A DNA stretch of 64,000 nucleotides from Roseburia sp. 1XD42-34 (GTDB lineage Bacteria; Bacillota; Bacilli; Bacillales; Amphibacillaceae): positions 62,001 to 126,000 of the forward strand of contig NZ_QWLJ01000012.1 of assembly GCF_009917385.1 (NCBI RefSeq), read 5' to 3'. The position numbers and the translations under genes are program-made. Under the pieces are notes generated by a model. That model worked only from the letters and a program-made list of their open reading frames with translations. It ran no database searches and was not told the origin of the DNA. The stretch's first letter is position 1. The number at the start of each line of letters is the position of its first letter. Below are positions 19,358-29,913 of the stretch, piece by piece.

Positions 19358-19879
19358 ATGCGAAGAACCAAGCGTTATCCTGTGCAACATACCAATTCTT
19401 TATGGCAAATTTATAAAACCGTTTCGTTTTGGAAAGTTGTTCGTAATTTTATTGTTATCCAAATGGCTAGGTATACCCCATTTTTACCCGTTAAAAATTG
19501 GCTTTATCGTCACTGCCTAGCGATGAAAATTGGTAAACACACGGCATTTGCTCTTATGGTTATGCCAGACATTATGTTTCCTGAGAAAATAACAGTAGGG
19601 GAAAATTGTGTCATCGGTTTTAATACGACGATTCTAGCTCATGAATACTTAATTACAGAATATCGGATCGGTGAGGTTACTATTGGTGATGAAGTGATGG
19701 TTGGAGCAAATACAACCATTCTACCTGGGGTTCATATTGGAAATGGAGCCATTATATCAGCTGGTACGTTGATCCATAAAGATGTGCCTGAAGGAGCATT
19801 TGTTGGTGGGAATCCGATGCGAATCATCCATACAAAGGAAGAGAGGAATGACCAAACGAAACAGGACGAAAGCAGGTGA
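19358..19879 (+). CDS. yvoF: Hexapeptide-repeat acyltransferase YvoF-like
   Basis: A 173-residue left-handed beta-helix acetyltransferase. Imperfect hexapeptide turns (ITVGENCVIGFNTTIL, then VTIGDEVMVGANTTILPG) run from about residue 80 to 155. The acceptor is unknown. It is in the hprK operon order seen in B. subtilis and overlaps the next gene by 4 bases (GTGA). Confidence 0.85.
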   Translation: MRRTKRYPVQHTNSLWQIYKTVSFWKVVRNFIVIQMARYTPFLPVKNWLYRHCLAMKIGKHTAFALMVMPDIMFPEKITVGENCVIGFNTTILAHEYLITEYRIGEVTIGDEVMVGANTTILPGVHIGNGAIISAGTLIHKDVPEGAFVGGNPMRIIHTKEERNDQTKQDESR

Positions 19880-20424
19880 GCGATTTGCAAGTGCCAACTG
19901 GTATATTACCAGCCATACGCAAGATGAAGGACTTTGATAAAGCTTTAGAAACAGGATATCCGACGATTGTCATTTTAGAAACACGCTTATCGCAGATCAA
20001 GAGTCTCGTTTCATACACAAAAAAATCAAACAAGAATATTTTAATTCATTTTGATCTAATCCAAGGTTTGAAGTCAGATGATTACGGGATGGAATACGTG
20101 CTTCGGGAAATTAAACCGGATGGGATTCTATCCACAAGAGCAAATGTAATTCGTATGGCTAAAAAGCATGGCTTGCTCGCTATCCAACGTATGTTTTTAT
20201 TGGATAGTTTAGCATTAGAACAAAACTTGAAATTGATTGAAAATGCGCAGCCAGATTGCATTGAAGTATTACCAGGGTTAATGCCGGCAATGATTCAATA
20301 TATTAATGAGCAAACAAATCTACCGGTTATTGCTGGAGGTCTTATAAAAACGATTGATCAAGTAAGGGAAGCTTTAGAGGCAGGAGCTGTGGCAATTTCG
20401 ACATCTAATACGGAGCTTTGGTGA
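19876..20424 (+). CDS. glpP: Glycerol-3-phosphate responsive antiterminator GlpP
   Basis: A 182-residue TIM-barrel-like RNA-binding regulator. With glycerol-3-phosphate bound, GlpP acts on leader RNAs of glp genes to prevent termination and stabilise the message. Conserved blocks include LIHFDLIQGLKSD (about 56-68), GILSTRANVIRMAKK and AISTSNTELW at the end. It starts with GTG inside the end of yvoF. The target, a leader terminator before glpD, is 80 bases downstream. glpF and glpK, normally next to glpP, are not in the window. Confidence 0.93.
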   Translation: MSDLQVPTGILPAIRKMKDFDKALETGYPTIVILETRLSQIKSLVSYTKKSNKNILIHFDLIQGLKSDDYGMEYVLREIKPDGILSTRANVIRMAKKHGLLAIQRMFLLDSLALEQNLKLIENAQPDCIEVLPGLMPAMIQYINEQTNLPVIAGGLIKTIDQVREALEAGAVAISTSNTELW

Positions 20425-20442
20425 GTCTGGATAAACAAAACA

Positions 20443-20560
20443 TTGTCGTTGATCTTGCATGTATGTTATACTAAATGTAAGTTAATAGATGGACGGAGAT
20501 ATGGAGAAGCCGCAAAGCAGCTAATATAGTATATTAGTCTGTTTTGTGGCTTTCTTTTTT
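20443..20560 (+). promoter_or_regulatory. glpD promoter and GlpP-dependent leader terminator
   Basis: A promoter with TTGTCG (20443-20448) and extended -10 TGTTATACT (ending 20472) precedes a long hairpin. Its left arm runs from AAGCCGCAAAGCAG to CTAATATA (20507-20528) and its right arm TATATTAG to GTGGCTT (20530-20552), followed by a T-run. It lies about 130 bases before glpD. This matches the B. subtilis glpD leader, where GlpP with glycerol-3-phosphate prevents termination. Confidence 0.82.
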
Positions 20561-20691
20561 ACACAAGTGTTTGATAAACATGTCTCTTTGCCATCTGTAG
20601 ATTATATTTTCGATACAGTTTATACATGAGTATCCTCTAAAAAGGGTATGGATATGTATAAACAATAGTCGACGATGGGGAGTGAATGTTC

Positions 20692-22362
20692 ATGAATATT
20701 TTTTCAAGTTTTCAACGTCAGGATAAATTAACAAATATGGAAAAAAAGCAGCTGGATTTATTAGTAATCGGTGGGGGTATTACTGGATCAGGTATTGCTT
20801 TGGACGCTGTTATGAGAGGGATGAATATAGGCTTGGTTGAGATGCAGGACTTTGCAGCAGGTACCTCCAGTCGCTCCACCAAACTTGTTCACGGTGGTCT
20901 TCGCTACTTAAAGCAAATGGAAGTAAAAATGGTGGCAGAAGTAGGTCGGGAGCGAGCGGTTGTATACGAAAATGGTCCCCATGTAACAACTCCGGAGTGG
21001 ATGATGCTTCCATTCCATAAAGGTGGGACATTTGGCCCGTTTACCACTAATATTGGCTTGCGTGTATATGATTTATTAGCCGGAGTCAAAAAATCAGAAC
21101 GGCGAAAAATGTTAAATAAGGAAGAGGCACGGGCAAAAGAGCCGTTAATTAAACAAGATGGCTTAAAAGGTGCAGGTTATTACGTAGAATATAAAACAGA
21201 CGATGCCCGTCTTACCATTGAAGTACTAAAAAAGGCAGTACAAAAAGGGGTTCATGCAGTAAATTATGCGAAGGTTGTTGATTTTATATACAACGAAAAC
21301 CAGCAGATAGCGGGTGCTGTAATAGAAGACCAAATTCATGGAAAGCATTATAGAGTGTATGCGAAAAAAATAATTAATGCGGGAGGTCCTTGGGTAGATG
21401 AGTTAAGAGAAATAGACGGATCAAAACAAGGAAAAGCACTACATCTCACGAAAGGTGTACATCTTGTGTTTTCGAAAAAAGTCTTTCCATTACAACAGGC
21501 AATTTATTTTGATAGCCCGGACGGACGGATGATTTTTGCTATACCACGGGAAAATGTCACATATGTCGGAACAACCGATACGAGCTATAAAGGAGATATC
21601 GCAAATCCAACGATGACGGTCGCTGATCGTGATTATATTTTGGATGCGATTCACTATATGTTTCCATCACTAAATATCACAGCAGATCATGTTGAATCAA
21701 GCTGGGCTGGTTTACGTCCACTAATTGCGGAAGAAGGCACAGACAATCCGAGTGAAATATCACGGAAGGATGAAATTTTTATCTCTGACTCGGGGCTGAT
21801 ATCGATGGCGGGTGGAAAACTGACAGGTTATCGCAAAATGGCGGAAGAAGCAGTAGATACAGTTGCCAAACGGTTAAAAGAGGAGGAGGGCATTTTATAC
21901 TCTAAATCAGATACCGTGCACCTGCCAATCTCAGGAGGAGAAGTTGGCGGTTCCAAGGGATTTGCAAAATTTATAGTTCGAAAAACAGATGAAGCAATAG
22001 CTGAAGGAATGGATGAAGCAACTGCAAAACGATTGATTCATCGATACGGAGCTAACTTTGATCAAATCTTGGAACTTTATCGAAACAAACAACAGGAAGC
22101 AAGTGATAAAGGGATGGATCGCTGTCTATTGGCCGAACTTATATATGCCATGGAGTTCGAGTCCGCATACAAGCCAGTAGATTTCTTCATTAGACGGACA
22201 AGTGCGTTGTTTTTTGAAATTGACTGGGTGAGAGCCCATCAAGAGAAAGTGATTGCATATATGGCTAAAGAATTAAAGTGGACAGAGGAGCAAACAGAAG
22301 AATATACGAATGAGTTAAACTTGGCGATCGACGAGGCCGTCCATCCACAACCAAATAATTAA
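20692..22362 (+). CDS. glpD: Aerobic glycerol-3-phosphate dehydrogenase
   Basis: A 556-residue membrane-associated flavoenzyme that oxidises glycerol-3-phosphate to dihydroxyacetone phosphate and passes electrons to menaquinone. The FAD-binding motif GGGITGSG is near residue 28, and the conserved block AAGTSSRSTKLVHGG follows near 60. I chose the second ATG (20692), 9 bases after GGAG; the ATG at 20686 is too close to that site. It is controlled by the leader terminator and GlpP just upstream. Confidence 0.95.
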   Translation: MNIFSSFQRQDKLTNMEKKQLDLLVIGGGITGSGIALDAVMRGMNIGLVEMQDFAAGTSSRSTKLVHGGLRYLKQMEVKMVAEVGRERAVVYENGPHVTTPEWMMLPFHKGGTFGPFTTNIGLRVYDLLAGVKKSERRKMLNKEEARAKEPLIKQDGLKGAGYYVEYKTDDARLTIEVLKKAVQKGVHAVNYAKVVDFIYNENQQIAGAVIEDQIHGKHYRVYAKKIINAGGPWVDELREIDGSKQGKALHLTKGVHLVFSKKVFPLQQAIYFDSPDGRMIFAIPRENVTYVGTTDTSYKGDIANPTMTVADRDYILDAIHYMFPSLNITADHVESSWAGLRPLIAEEGTDNPSEISRKDEIFISDSGLISMAGGKLTGYRKMAEEAVDTVAKRLKEEEGILYSKSDTVHLPISGGEVGGSKGFAKFIVRKTDEAIAEGMDEATAKRLIHRYGANFDQILELYRNKQQEASDKGMDRCLLAELIYAMEFESAYKPVDFFIRRTSALFFEIDWVRAHQEKVIAYMAKELKWTEEQTEEYTNELNLAIDEAVHPQPNN

Positions 22363-22369
22363 CCGTTTG

Positions 22370-22400
22370 AGGACATCTGGTGTATGCTGGATGTCCTTTG
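22370..22400 (+). terminator. Hairpin after glpD
   Basis: AGGACATC (22370-22377) pairs perfectly with GATGTCCT (22390-22397); only three T residues follow, so termination may be weak. The interval from here to 22721 holds no plus-strand gene. A TATACT box at about 22683 could be the -10 element of the next gene. A 63-codon minus-strand frame (22401-22592) lacks a ribosome site. Confidence 0.55.
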
Positions 22401-22721
22401 CTATCTGTCTAAGAAAGGTAACGGCTTACATAATTCTGCATAGCCCTTCAATCTTGGAAGATGAAATCCAAGGCAAGGGCTAAGTGAAGGTTTAGCGGTA
22501 GTCAAATATCCGAATCTGCTCAGAGGTCTTTTGGTCACAACTTGTGTACTACCAATTAATGGAGATATAAGCACTCCCGATTTATGATACAATTTGAAAT
22601 GTTTCGGTAGATTTTTACATTATTGAACGTATATCCTCTTATTCCCTGTTGCGCTACTATATCAAACCGTTAATAAATATGATATACTTTGATCGTATGT
22701 TTACAGACTAGGGGGATATTC

Positions 22722-23714
22722 ATGCAACAAGTTACAAGTAAATCCAATGAAAGACAAACCAACGTTCTCCCTTTTATTCCTGAAGGTGATTTTTATTTCA
22801 CAAAGGGTGTAGAAGCTTTTCAAAAAAGGAAATTTGATATTGCGGTAAAGTGGCTAAAAAAAGCAATTGATCACAAACCCGATGAGGCTTTATATCAATG
22901 CCAGCTATCGATTATATATACAGAAATTGGTGCATATCATGCTGCCAATGACCTTTTAATGCATGTATTAAAGATTTCGGAGAATGTGGATTGTTACTAT
23001 TTATTAGCGAATAATTTTGCACATCTTGGTTTATTAAATGATGCAAAAAAATATGCCAATCTTTATATACAAAAAGATCCAGATGGCGAATTTAAAGAAG
23101 AAGTTCTCCATCTATTAGAATTAATCGATATTGAAGAAGAAGATACAGATGAAGCGTTAGAGGAAGAAGATGAGCTGCTTATTTATCAGGAAACGGTTTT
23201 TTATCATATGGAGCATTATGAGTGGGAAAAGGCCCTTCATATTTTAAAGGAGATGCTCGTGTTATTTCCAGAGCATCCAAATACGAAACATGATTATACG
23301 CAAGCGCTCTTTTTTCTAGGTGATGAGCAACAAGCACTTAATATAGAACTGGAAGCAATACAGACGAATCCGGATTCACTGTATGGACGCAGTAATTTGG
23401 CTTTATTTTATTACTATTTAGGTAAGGAAAAAGAATATAATTTCTATATAGAGCCATTACTAAAGGTATATCCGATTCATGAACAACAAAAGCTGCGTAT
23501 TGCTATAACAATGGCTCGTACGGGAAAGTTTGTCGAAGCGGTAAGACGGTTTAAGATGTTAGCTAAAGATAAGGTGAGCGGCCATTTGTCATATTTTCGC
23601 TTTTATGCATTAACTGTATACCATAATGGTGAGCATGAAAAAGCAATTTCCATTTGGAAGGAAGGATGTAAAAGACATCCTGAATTAATCAGTGAAACAA
23701 CGCCTTGGAACTAG
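22722..23714 (+). CDS. TPR-repeat protein, YvcD-like
   Basis: A 330-residue soluble protein made of tetratricopeptide-like helical repeats (for example GVEAFQKRKFDIAVKWLKKA and the HYEWEKALHILKEML block), with a highly acidic stretch near residue 145 (EEEDTDEALEEEDE). It has no catalytic domain. In B. subtilis, the TPR gene yvcD lies directly upstream of trxB, as here. The start is the ATG after GGGGGAT; the longer frame from 22689 has no ribosome site. The function is unknown; a scaffold role is the default for TPR proteins. Confidence 0.8.
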   Translation: MQQVTSKSNERQTNVLPFIPEGDFYFTKGVEAFQKRKFDIAVKWLKKAIDHKPDEALYQCQLSIIYTEIGAYHAANDLLMHVLKISENVDCYYLLANNFAHLGLLNDAKKYANLYIQKDPDGEFKEEVLHLLELIDIEEEDTDEALEEEDELLIYQETVFYHMEHYEWEKALHILKEMLVLFPEHPNTKHDYTQALFFLGDEQQALNIELEAIQTNPDSLYGRSNLALFYYYLGKEKEYNFYIEPLLKVYPIHEQQKLRIAITMARTGKFVEAVRRFKMLAKDKVSGHLSYFRFYALTVYHNGEHEKAISIWKEGCKRHPELISETTPWN

Positions 23715-23741
23715 GATTGTAGGGCCTGAGCATAATAATAG

Positions 23742-24761
<1,020 letters not shown>

Positions 24762-24800
24762 GAAACTACGAGGCTGTTCAAAAAGTGCGCTAAAAATGAC

Positions 24801-24840
24801 AGGGATAACTTCTTTGTTTTAGCAAAGCGTTATCCTTTTC
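24801..24840 (+). terminator. Terminator of trxB
   Basis: AGGGATAAC (24801-24809) pairs with GTTATCCT (24829-24836), with an inner TTTG/CAAA pairing, then TTTT. It begins just after GGCTGTTCAAAAAGT, a sequence resembling insertion-sequence ends. Confidence 0.7.
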
Positions 24841-25198
24841 CTACGGGGAATGGGTTTAGAGGGAGCCTATACGATTGCTCCTATATATGTATTGCACATC
24901 GGATTTTCTGTTAAAACCGCCCATGTCCTGACGGGCGAAGAAATCAGGACATCTTTGTACAAGCGCGCTGGATTTCGCCGCTTTGAACTCAGGTGCTCAT
25001 GTGCTAGTGTCAGCACTTGAACAGGTTAGGAAAAGGCTACAACAGCAATACATGCATACAGAAAAAGTGTTTTTCTTTTGCAAGGACGCCTGAGACCTTA
25101 GCAGACCCCGGTCCTTTTTAAACACGTACTTTAAGAAAAATTTACGTTGAGTCATTGCTTTTTAATCACGCTGTAATATTAGCGCAACATTCGTGGGG
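24841..25198. other. Hairpin-rich interval without a supported gene
   Basis: It contains ATGTCCTGA (about 24926) pairing perfectly with TCAGGACAT, other short inverted repeats (AGTGCTGACACTAGCAC region near 25003) and a terminator-like AAGGAC/GTCCTT stem with a T-run at 25082-25120. There is no open frame with a ribosome site. It could be a structured RNA, an insertion-sequence scar or a repeat not seen elsewhere in this window. Confidence 0.4.
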
Positions 25199-25281
25199 TA
25201 TAATGAAAACTAACTAATTGACCCCCTTTTAATAGATAGATTAGTTATTTAGCACAGATGAGAGCATCTGTGTTCTTTTTT
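25199..25281 (+). ncRNA. Candidate small RNA with C-rich loop
   Basis: A TATAAT box (25199-25204) predicts a start near 25211. About 70 bases later a strong terminator ends the unit: CACAGATG (25253-25260) with CATCTGTG (25265-25272) and a T-run. The predicted transcript folds a first hairpin (ACTAAT with ATTAGT) whose loop carries GACCCCCTTTT, the kind of C-rich loop that pairs with ribosome sites in Firmicute regulatory RNAs. There is no convincing -35 element. The alternative is a leftover leader or attenuator; the next gene starts over 500 bases away. Confidence 0.38.
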
Positions 25282-25815
25282 GTTTTGAACAAGCCATTTC
25301 TGCTCATGCTTACGATGATGTGCATTGCGGCATTGCGTCGCATGACAGCAGTTATGGTGGACGTCGGCTTATCTCGCTATACCATAGAGGTATCACATCT
25401 GTTGGGGAAATTTACTTTTTACTTCTACTAATTCTTGATGCGACGACCAATTTGTCAGAAGCCATAATTCATTTGTTTATCATTCCAACAGCATGTTAAC
25501 CTTACGGATTTTAAAAAATTTTTGATAAATGAAGGTGTAACTATGAATATAAGCTATATGAGTCGTGCGAAAACATTATGCCTTTCAATTGGAGAAATTA
25601 TTTCGAATGTTGGATCATTTTCGATTTAAAAGAGAATATTTGCACAAAGAGAAGCTACTTTTTTAAAAATATTAAAGAGAGATTGCAACCGAGCTGTTTC
25701 TATTATGACAAACCGAGTCATAAATAAGGAAGTTTCATTTTCATCATAAAACTAGTATAATTGGGATGGTAGTAAAAGTTTTTATTTAGTTTCGGTTCAT
25801 TTAGAGGTGATGGAA
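25282..25815. other. Interval before the Nudix gene, with a possible gene remnant
   Basis: At 25543-25629 a 28-codon frame starts with ATG after GAAGGTG and reads LCLSIGEIISNVGSF, like the first membrane helix of a major-facilitator transporter, and then stops. The bases after it do not continue it in any frame I can follow. It is probably a decayed gene, but a small membrane peptide cannot be excluded. Nothing else is recognised. Confidence 0.3.
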
Positions 25816-26277
25816 ATGAAACAAGTAGCTAATTGCATCGTAATAGATCAAGAGCAAATTTTAGTTTTAAAAAAACCGAAGCATGGCTGGTATGCAATAC
25901 CTGGTGGGAAAATGGAGTTTGGCGAAACCATAAAAGAAGCGGTCGTCAGGGAATATAAAGAAGAAACAAATTTAACCATTCAGAATCCAAAGCTAGCAGG
26001 AGTATTTACGTTTACTATTATACAGGGCAAGCGACGGGTGGAAGAATGGATGATGTATACATTTACTTGTAAAAGCTATTGTGGCGAACTTGCTGCATTC
26101 TGTAGAGAGGGAGAACTGGAATGGGTTCCCATCAATCAAGTGCAGCACTTACCAATGGCTGAAGGAGATCGGCTGATTTATAAGCAAATCTTTGAGAATG
26201 AAAATGAACATGTTGTATCTGGAGCTTTTGCTTATACGCCGACAGATAAATTGATTGAGTATCGAATGGACTCGTAA
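25816..26277 (+). CDS. Nudix hydrolase, YvcI-like
   Basis: A 153-residue Nudix enzyme. The Nudix box reads GGKMEFGE, TIKEAVV, REYKEET, NL at about residues 36-58 and matches G-x5-E-x7-REUxEExGU apart from the last Gly. The substrate is unknown; family members hydrolyse nucleoside diphosphates linked to another group. Three starts are possible (25807, 25810, 25816); the third has the best spacing from AGAGGTG. It precedes rapZ, as yvcI does in B. subtilis, but with a 219-base gap. Confidence 0.85.
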   Translation: MKQVANCIVIDQEQILVLKKPKHGWYAIPGGKMEFGETIKEAVVREYKEETNLTIQNPKLAGVFTFTIIQGKRRVEEWMMYTFTCKSYCGELAAFCREGELEWVPINQVQHLPMAEGDRLIYKQIFENENEHVVSGAFAYTPTDKLIEYRMDS

Positions 26278-26496
26278 CATGATTTAATTTTACAGATGAA
26301 GCTTTGGAGCGGTAATGACAGTCTTCATTTTGCTTATTATGGATAAAATAAAATGAAAAGCCATACGAATGAGTTCCACTTTATACGTTGTATCATAAGT
26401 TAATAACTGACGTTCTAAATTCCTAATGGATTAAGTAACAGGAATCTTTTTATAATCATTTTAACAGGAAGCGAATGAGAGAGGGAGACAAATCAT

Positions 26497-27378
26497 ATGA
26501 GTGAAAATCAGGAAACAAAATTAGTTATTATCACTGGAATGTCAGGTGCCGGTAAAACAGTTGCTGTGCAAAGTTTTGAAGATTTAGGGTACTATTGCGT
26601 TGATAATCTTCCTCCAACATTATTACCAAAATTTATTGATCTCATGAAGGATTCGACAAACAATATTCAGCGAGTCGCGCTCGTTATGGATTTACGTGCC
26701 AGAGAATTTTTTGATTCTTTATTTGAAGCATTAGATGTTTTAGCGGATGAAGAATGGCTGGACGAACATGTTCTGTTTTTAGATGCAAAAGATGAAAAGC
26801 TCGTCAGTAGATATAAAGAAACAAGACGTTCTCATCCGCTTGCTGTGGGAGGATTGCCTCTTAATGGAATACGCCAAGAAAGAGAAATATTGGATGAACT
26901 AAGAGGAAGAGCACAAAGGATTATTGATACAACCAATTTAAAACCGAAAGAGCTTCGTGAAAAGATAGTTCAAACATATTCAGAAGAAGATCAAGAAGTA
27001 TTTTCTGTGCATATGGTTTCATTTGGTTTTAAATATGGTTTACCGATTGATGCTGATCTTGTATTCGATGTTCGTTTTCTCCCAAATCCTCATTATGTAA
27101 CTAATTTACAGCCGTTGACAGGCTTAAACAAAGATGTATCTTCTTATGTGTTTCGATGGACGGATACACAAAAGTTTATGGCAAAAGTTCTTGATTTGTT
27201 GCAATTTATGCTTCCGCAATACAAAAAAGAAGGTAAGTCACAATTGGTAGTAGCCATTGGTTGTACTGGTGGGCAACACCGTTCTGTAGCACTGGCTGAA
27301 TATTTTGCTAAAGAACTGCAAAAAGGTTATATCACGCACGTCACTCATCGTGATATTGACAAAAGAAAGGGACATTAA
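26497..27378 (+). CDS. rapZ: RNase adapter / nucleotide-binding protein RapZ (YvcJ)
   Basis: A 293-residue P-loop protein with Walker A GMSGAGKT at residues 14-21 and the conserved C-terminal block [15 protein letters not shown]. In Escherichia coli, RapZ steers RNase E to GlmZ; B. subtilis YvcJ binds and hydrolyses nucleotides and affects competence. The C-terminal [12 protein letters not shown] ending is typical of Bacillus. It lies 3 bases before yvcK, so the two are cotranscribed. The start follows GAGGGAGAC. Confidence 0.93.
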   Translation: MSENQETKLVIITGMSGAGKTVAVQSFEDLGYYCVDNLPPTLLPKFIDLMKDSTNNIQRVALVMDLRAREFFDSLFEALDVLADEEWLDEHVLFLDAKDEKLVSRYKETRRSHPLAVGGLPLNGIRQEREILDELRGRAQRIIDTTNLKPKELREKIVQTYSEEDQEVFSVHMVSFGFKYGLPIDADLVFDVRFLPNPHYVTNLQPLTGLNKDVSSYVFRWTDTQKFMAKVLDLLQFMLPQYKKEGKSQLVVAIGCTGGQHRSVALAEYFAKELQKGYITHVTHRDIDKRKGH

Positions 27379-27381
27379 ATA

Positions 27382-28374
27382 ATGATGAATCAGCAGAAAC
27401 TCCCGAACGTAGTAGTTGTTGGAGGTGGGACTGGAATGCCTGTTCTCCTTCGTGGTCTAAAGGATTTGCCAATTGATTTGACGGCATTGGTTACAGTTGC
27501 TGATGACGGAGGAAGTACGGGAAGAATACGTAATGAGATGGCAATTCCAGCGCCAGGAGATATTCGTAATGTAATTGCTGCTTTGTCTGACGCAGAACCG
27601 ATGCTGATTGAATTATTTCAGCATCGATTTGATGTTTGTAATGGATTATCTGGTCATTCGTTGGGTAATTTATTATTAGCGGCAATGACTTCGATTACTG
27701 GGAATTTTAATATGGGAATTAGAGAAATATCCCGTGTCTTAAATGTCAAAGGGAAAATTTATCCAATTTCTAATGAAAATATGTCTCTTCATGCAGAAAT
27801 GGAGGATGGGACAATTGTATCTGGAGAGTCGAACATCCCGTTAGCGAATAAAAGGATAAAGCGTGTATTTTTAAGTCCGCAGCCAGTGAAACCATTGCCA
27901 AATGCAGTCCGTGCTTTAAATCGTGCGGATTTAATCGTTATCGCGCCAGGGAGTTTATATACAAGTATCATGCCGACAATTATCATGCCACAAATTGCAG
28001 AGGCAATCAAACATGCAAAAGGGCGGGTTGTGTACGTGTGTAATGTGATGACCCAGGAAGGCGAAACGACGGGTTATACAGCAGCAGATCACGTACAAGC
28101 TATTTGCGATCATATTGGTGATGCAAGCATCGACGCAATTGTTGTACATAATGAACCCATAGAGAAAGCGATACGGGAGGTTTATGCAGAAGAAAATGCT
28201 ACCCCGGTTGTATATGATACACAACGATTAATGGATATGGGTCTACAGATTATCGAAGGAGATATCATTGATCCCACACAGCCTACGTTAAGACATGATA
28301 ATAATAAAGTTGCTTCATTGCTCTATTCATTGTTAAAAAATGACTATATAGGATACAAACATTATGGTGGATGA
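27382..28374 (+). CDS. yvcK: Gluconeogenesis factor YvcK / MgfK
   Basis: A 330-residue CofD-like protein. The nucleotide-sugar binding loop GGGTGMPVLLRGLK sits near residue 14, followed by TVADDGGSTGRIR (about 37-49). YvcK binds UDP-sugars and is needed for growth and normal cell shape on gluconeogenic carbon. It sits between rapZ and whiA as in most Firmicutes. Two adjacent ATG codons (27382 and 27385) could both serve. Confidence 0.93.
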   Translation: MMNQQKLPNVVVVGGGTGMPVLLRGLKDLPIDLTALVTVADDGGSTGRIRNEMAIPAPGDIRNVIAALSDAEPMLIELFQHRFDVCNGLSGHSLGNLLLAAMTSITGNFNMGIREISRVLNVKGKIYPISNENMSLHAEMEDGTIVSGESNIPLANKRIKRVFLSPQPVKPLPNAVRALNRADLIVIAPGSLYTSIMPTIIMPQIAEAIKHAKGRVVYVCNVMTQEGETTGYTAADHVQAICDHIGDASIDAIVVHNEPIEKAIREVYAEENATPVVYDTQRLMDMGLQIIEGDIIDPTQPTLRHDNNKVASLLYSLLKNDYIGYKHYGG

Positions 28375-28462
28375 AAGAAACCATTGCAAGAAGATACATT
28401 GATTTAGCAATCGATAGTACATTGTCTGGTATAATACTATGTTTCTTTAGACTCTTTACCGT

Positions 28463-28600
28463 TTATTCCGCATATAAGATGTCGTAAAGCCTTTGCTTCG
28501 AGGGGGGTCCTAAGTAAATAGAAAATATGAGTTGAGGATAGCGCACCTAAGTTCTTGAGATGGGGGTTTTCACTTTATAGCTGCTGTTTGAACAGCCACT
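28463..28600 (+). repeat. Interspersed repeat family B, copy 1
   Basis: TTATTCCGCATATAAGATG at 28463-28481, then TCGTAAAGC, matches the core TTATCCCGTATATAAGATGC found near 41.76 and 52.44 kb (plus strand) and 63.9 kb (minus strand). Hairpins follow. It lies between yvcK and whiA. The right boundary is uncertain. Confidence 0.55.
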
Positions 28601-28625
28601 TATATGTAGAAGGGAGGGGATAAGT

Positions 28626-29570
28626 ATGTCCTTTGCTTCCGAAATAAAAAAAGAATTAACAGCAATGGAAATATCGGATTGCTGTAAATATGCTGAATTA
28701 GCTGCATTAGTTCGGATGAATGGAGCTATCTCTTTGTCCAGGCAAAAATATACGTTAGATGTACAGACGGAAAATGCTGCTATTGCGAGAAGAATTTATA
28801 TGTTAATTAAAGCCATTTACGATATAAGAGTAGAATTATTAGTAAGAAGAAAAATGAAGCTGAAAAAAAATAATGTGTATATTGTTCGCTTAAATGAAGG
28901 GGTAAAAACCATATTGGTAGACCTGCATATTTTGCAGGAGCCAATGACATTTACGAGAACCATTTCGGAGACATTTGTGCATAAGCCTTGCTGTAAGAAA
29001 GCTTACTTACGAGGAGCTTTTCTTGCAGGTGGATCAATTAACAATCCAGAAACCTCGTCTTATCATCTGGAAATTTTTAATTTTTATGAAGAACATAACG
29101 ATTCTTTGTGTGATCTGCTTAACCAATTTGAATTGCGCGCCCGTAAATTAGCACGCAAAAATGGTTATATTGTTTATATAAAAGAAGCAGAAAAAATTAC
29201 GGAATTCTTAGGTGTTATTGGTGCTCATAACGCTTTGTTTAAATTTGAAGATGTTCGCATTGTTCGAGACATGCGTAATTCAGTTAACCGAATCGTTAAC
29301 TGTGAAACGGCAAATCTAAACAAAACAATTGGAGCGGCATTCCGACAAATTGAGAATATCCAGTTTATAGAGCGGACAGTTGGTCTAGATCAACTTCCTG
29401 AAAAATTAAGGGAAATTGCGATTCTTCGGGTAAAACATCAAGAAGTATCTTTAAAAGAATTGGGAGAATTAGTGGAGAGCGGTAAAATATCGAAATCTGG
29501 TGTTAATCACCGACTAAAGAAAATCGATGCCTTTGCAGAAAAAATTAAAAATGGAGAGTTTGTACCATAA
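28626..29570 (+). CDS. whiA: DNA-binding protein WhiA
   Basis: A 314-residue protein that joins an N-terminal LAGLIDADG-homing-endonuclease-like fold (block [15 protein letters not shown] at about 120-134) to a C-terminal helix-turn-helix (about 225-310; [23 protein letters not shown]). WhiA affects cell division and chromosome segregation in Bacillus. Unlike the usual tight rapZ-yvcK-whiA spacing, 251 bases with a family B repeat and a TGGTATAAT extended -10 (about 28427-28435) separate it from yvcK, so it may have its own promoter. The start follows GGGAGGGG. Confidence 0.93.
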   Translation: MSFASEIKKELTAMEISDCCKYAELAALVRMNGAISLSRQKYTLDVQTENAAIARRIYMLIKAIYDIRVELLVRRKMKLKKNNVYIVRLNEGVKTILVDLHILQEPMTFTRTISETFVHKPCCKKAYLRGAFLAGGSINNPETSSYHLEIFNFYEEHNDSLCDLLNQFELRARKLARKNGYIVYIKEAEKITEFLGVIGAHNALFKFEDVRIVRDMRNSVNRIVNCETANLNKTIGAAFRQIENIQFIERTVGLDQLPEKLREIAILRVKHQEVSLKELGELVESGKISKSGVNHRLKKIDAFAEKIKNGEFVP

Positions 29571-29913
29571 GCTTTGCTTGTAAAATATACCATGATATAA
29601 TAAATGTAAAATGATGTTATATTGTTTTCGATTAGATAAATATGTTGTTTTGCTAGGCAGAAGGGGCTGGAGTACCTAAATGGTTAACGATAAATGCGAA
29701 TAACCCATTCTTAGCTTCGAAAATATGCATAGGCTAAAGCAGAAAGAGTAACGGCGAGATCTCACTCCGTATGTTAGCACGATGAGACTCGCAAGCCGTT
29801 CTCTGAAATCGAAATGGTTATTTACTACACCATCCACTATGTGTAAATAGTTCGGATTAAACACTTTGTTCCAGACCTCATTATGAACATTGGATTAGAA
29901 ATAAAATAATTAG
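29571..29913. other. Gene-free interval between whiA and crh
   Basis: About 340 bases with several short inverted repeats (for example GAGTCTCATCG near 29780 and ATAGTGGATGG near 29840). No open frame has a ribosome site. It is not recognisably family A or B. Confidence 0.4.

Noticed and set aside
22401..22592. 63-codon minus-strand frame between glpD and the TPR gene
   Set aside because: No ribosome site, no domain I recognise; the region looks like non-coding, hairpin-rich DNA.
24772..28600. GGCTGTTCAAA at 24772 and TTTGAACAGCC at 28583 as ends of one transposon
   Set aside because: They are inverted to each other, but the DNA between holds conserved housekeeping genes (rapZ, yvcK) in normal order and no transposase; more likely chance or separate old scars.
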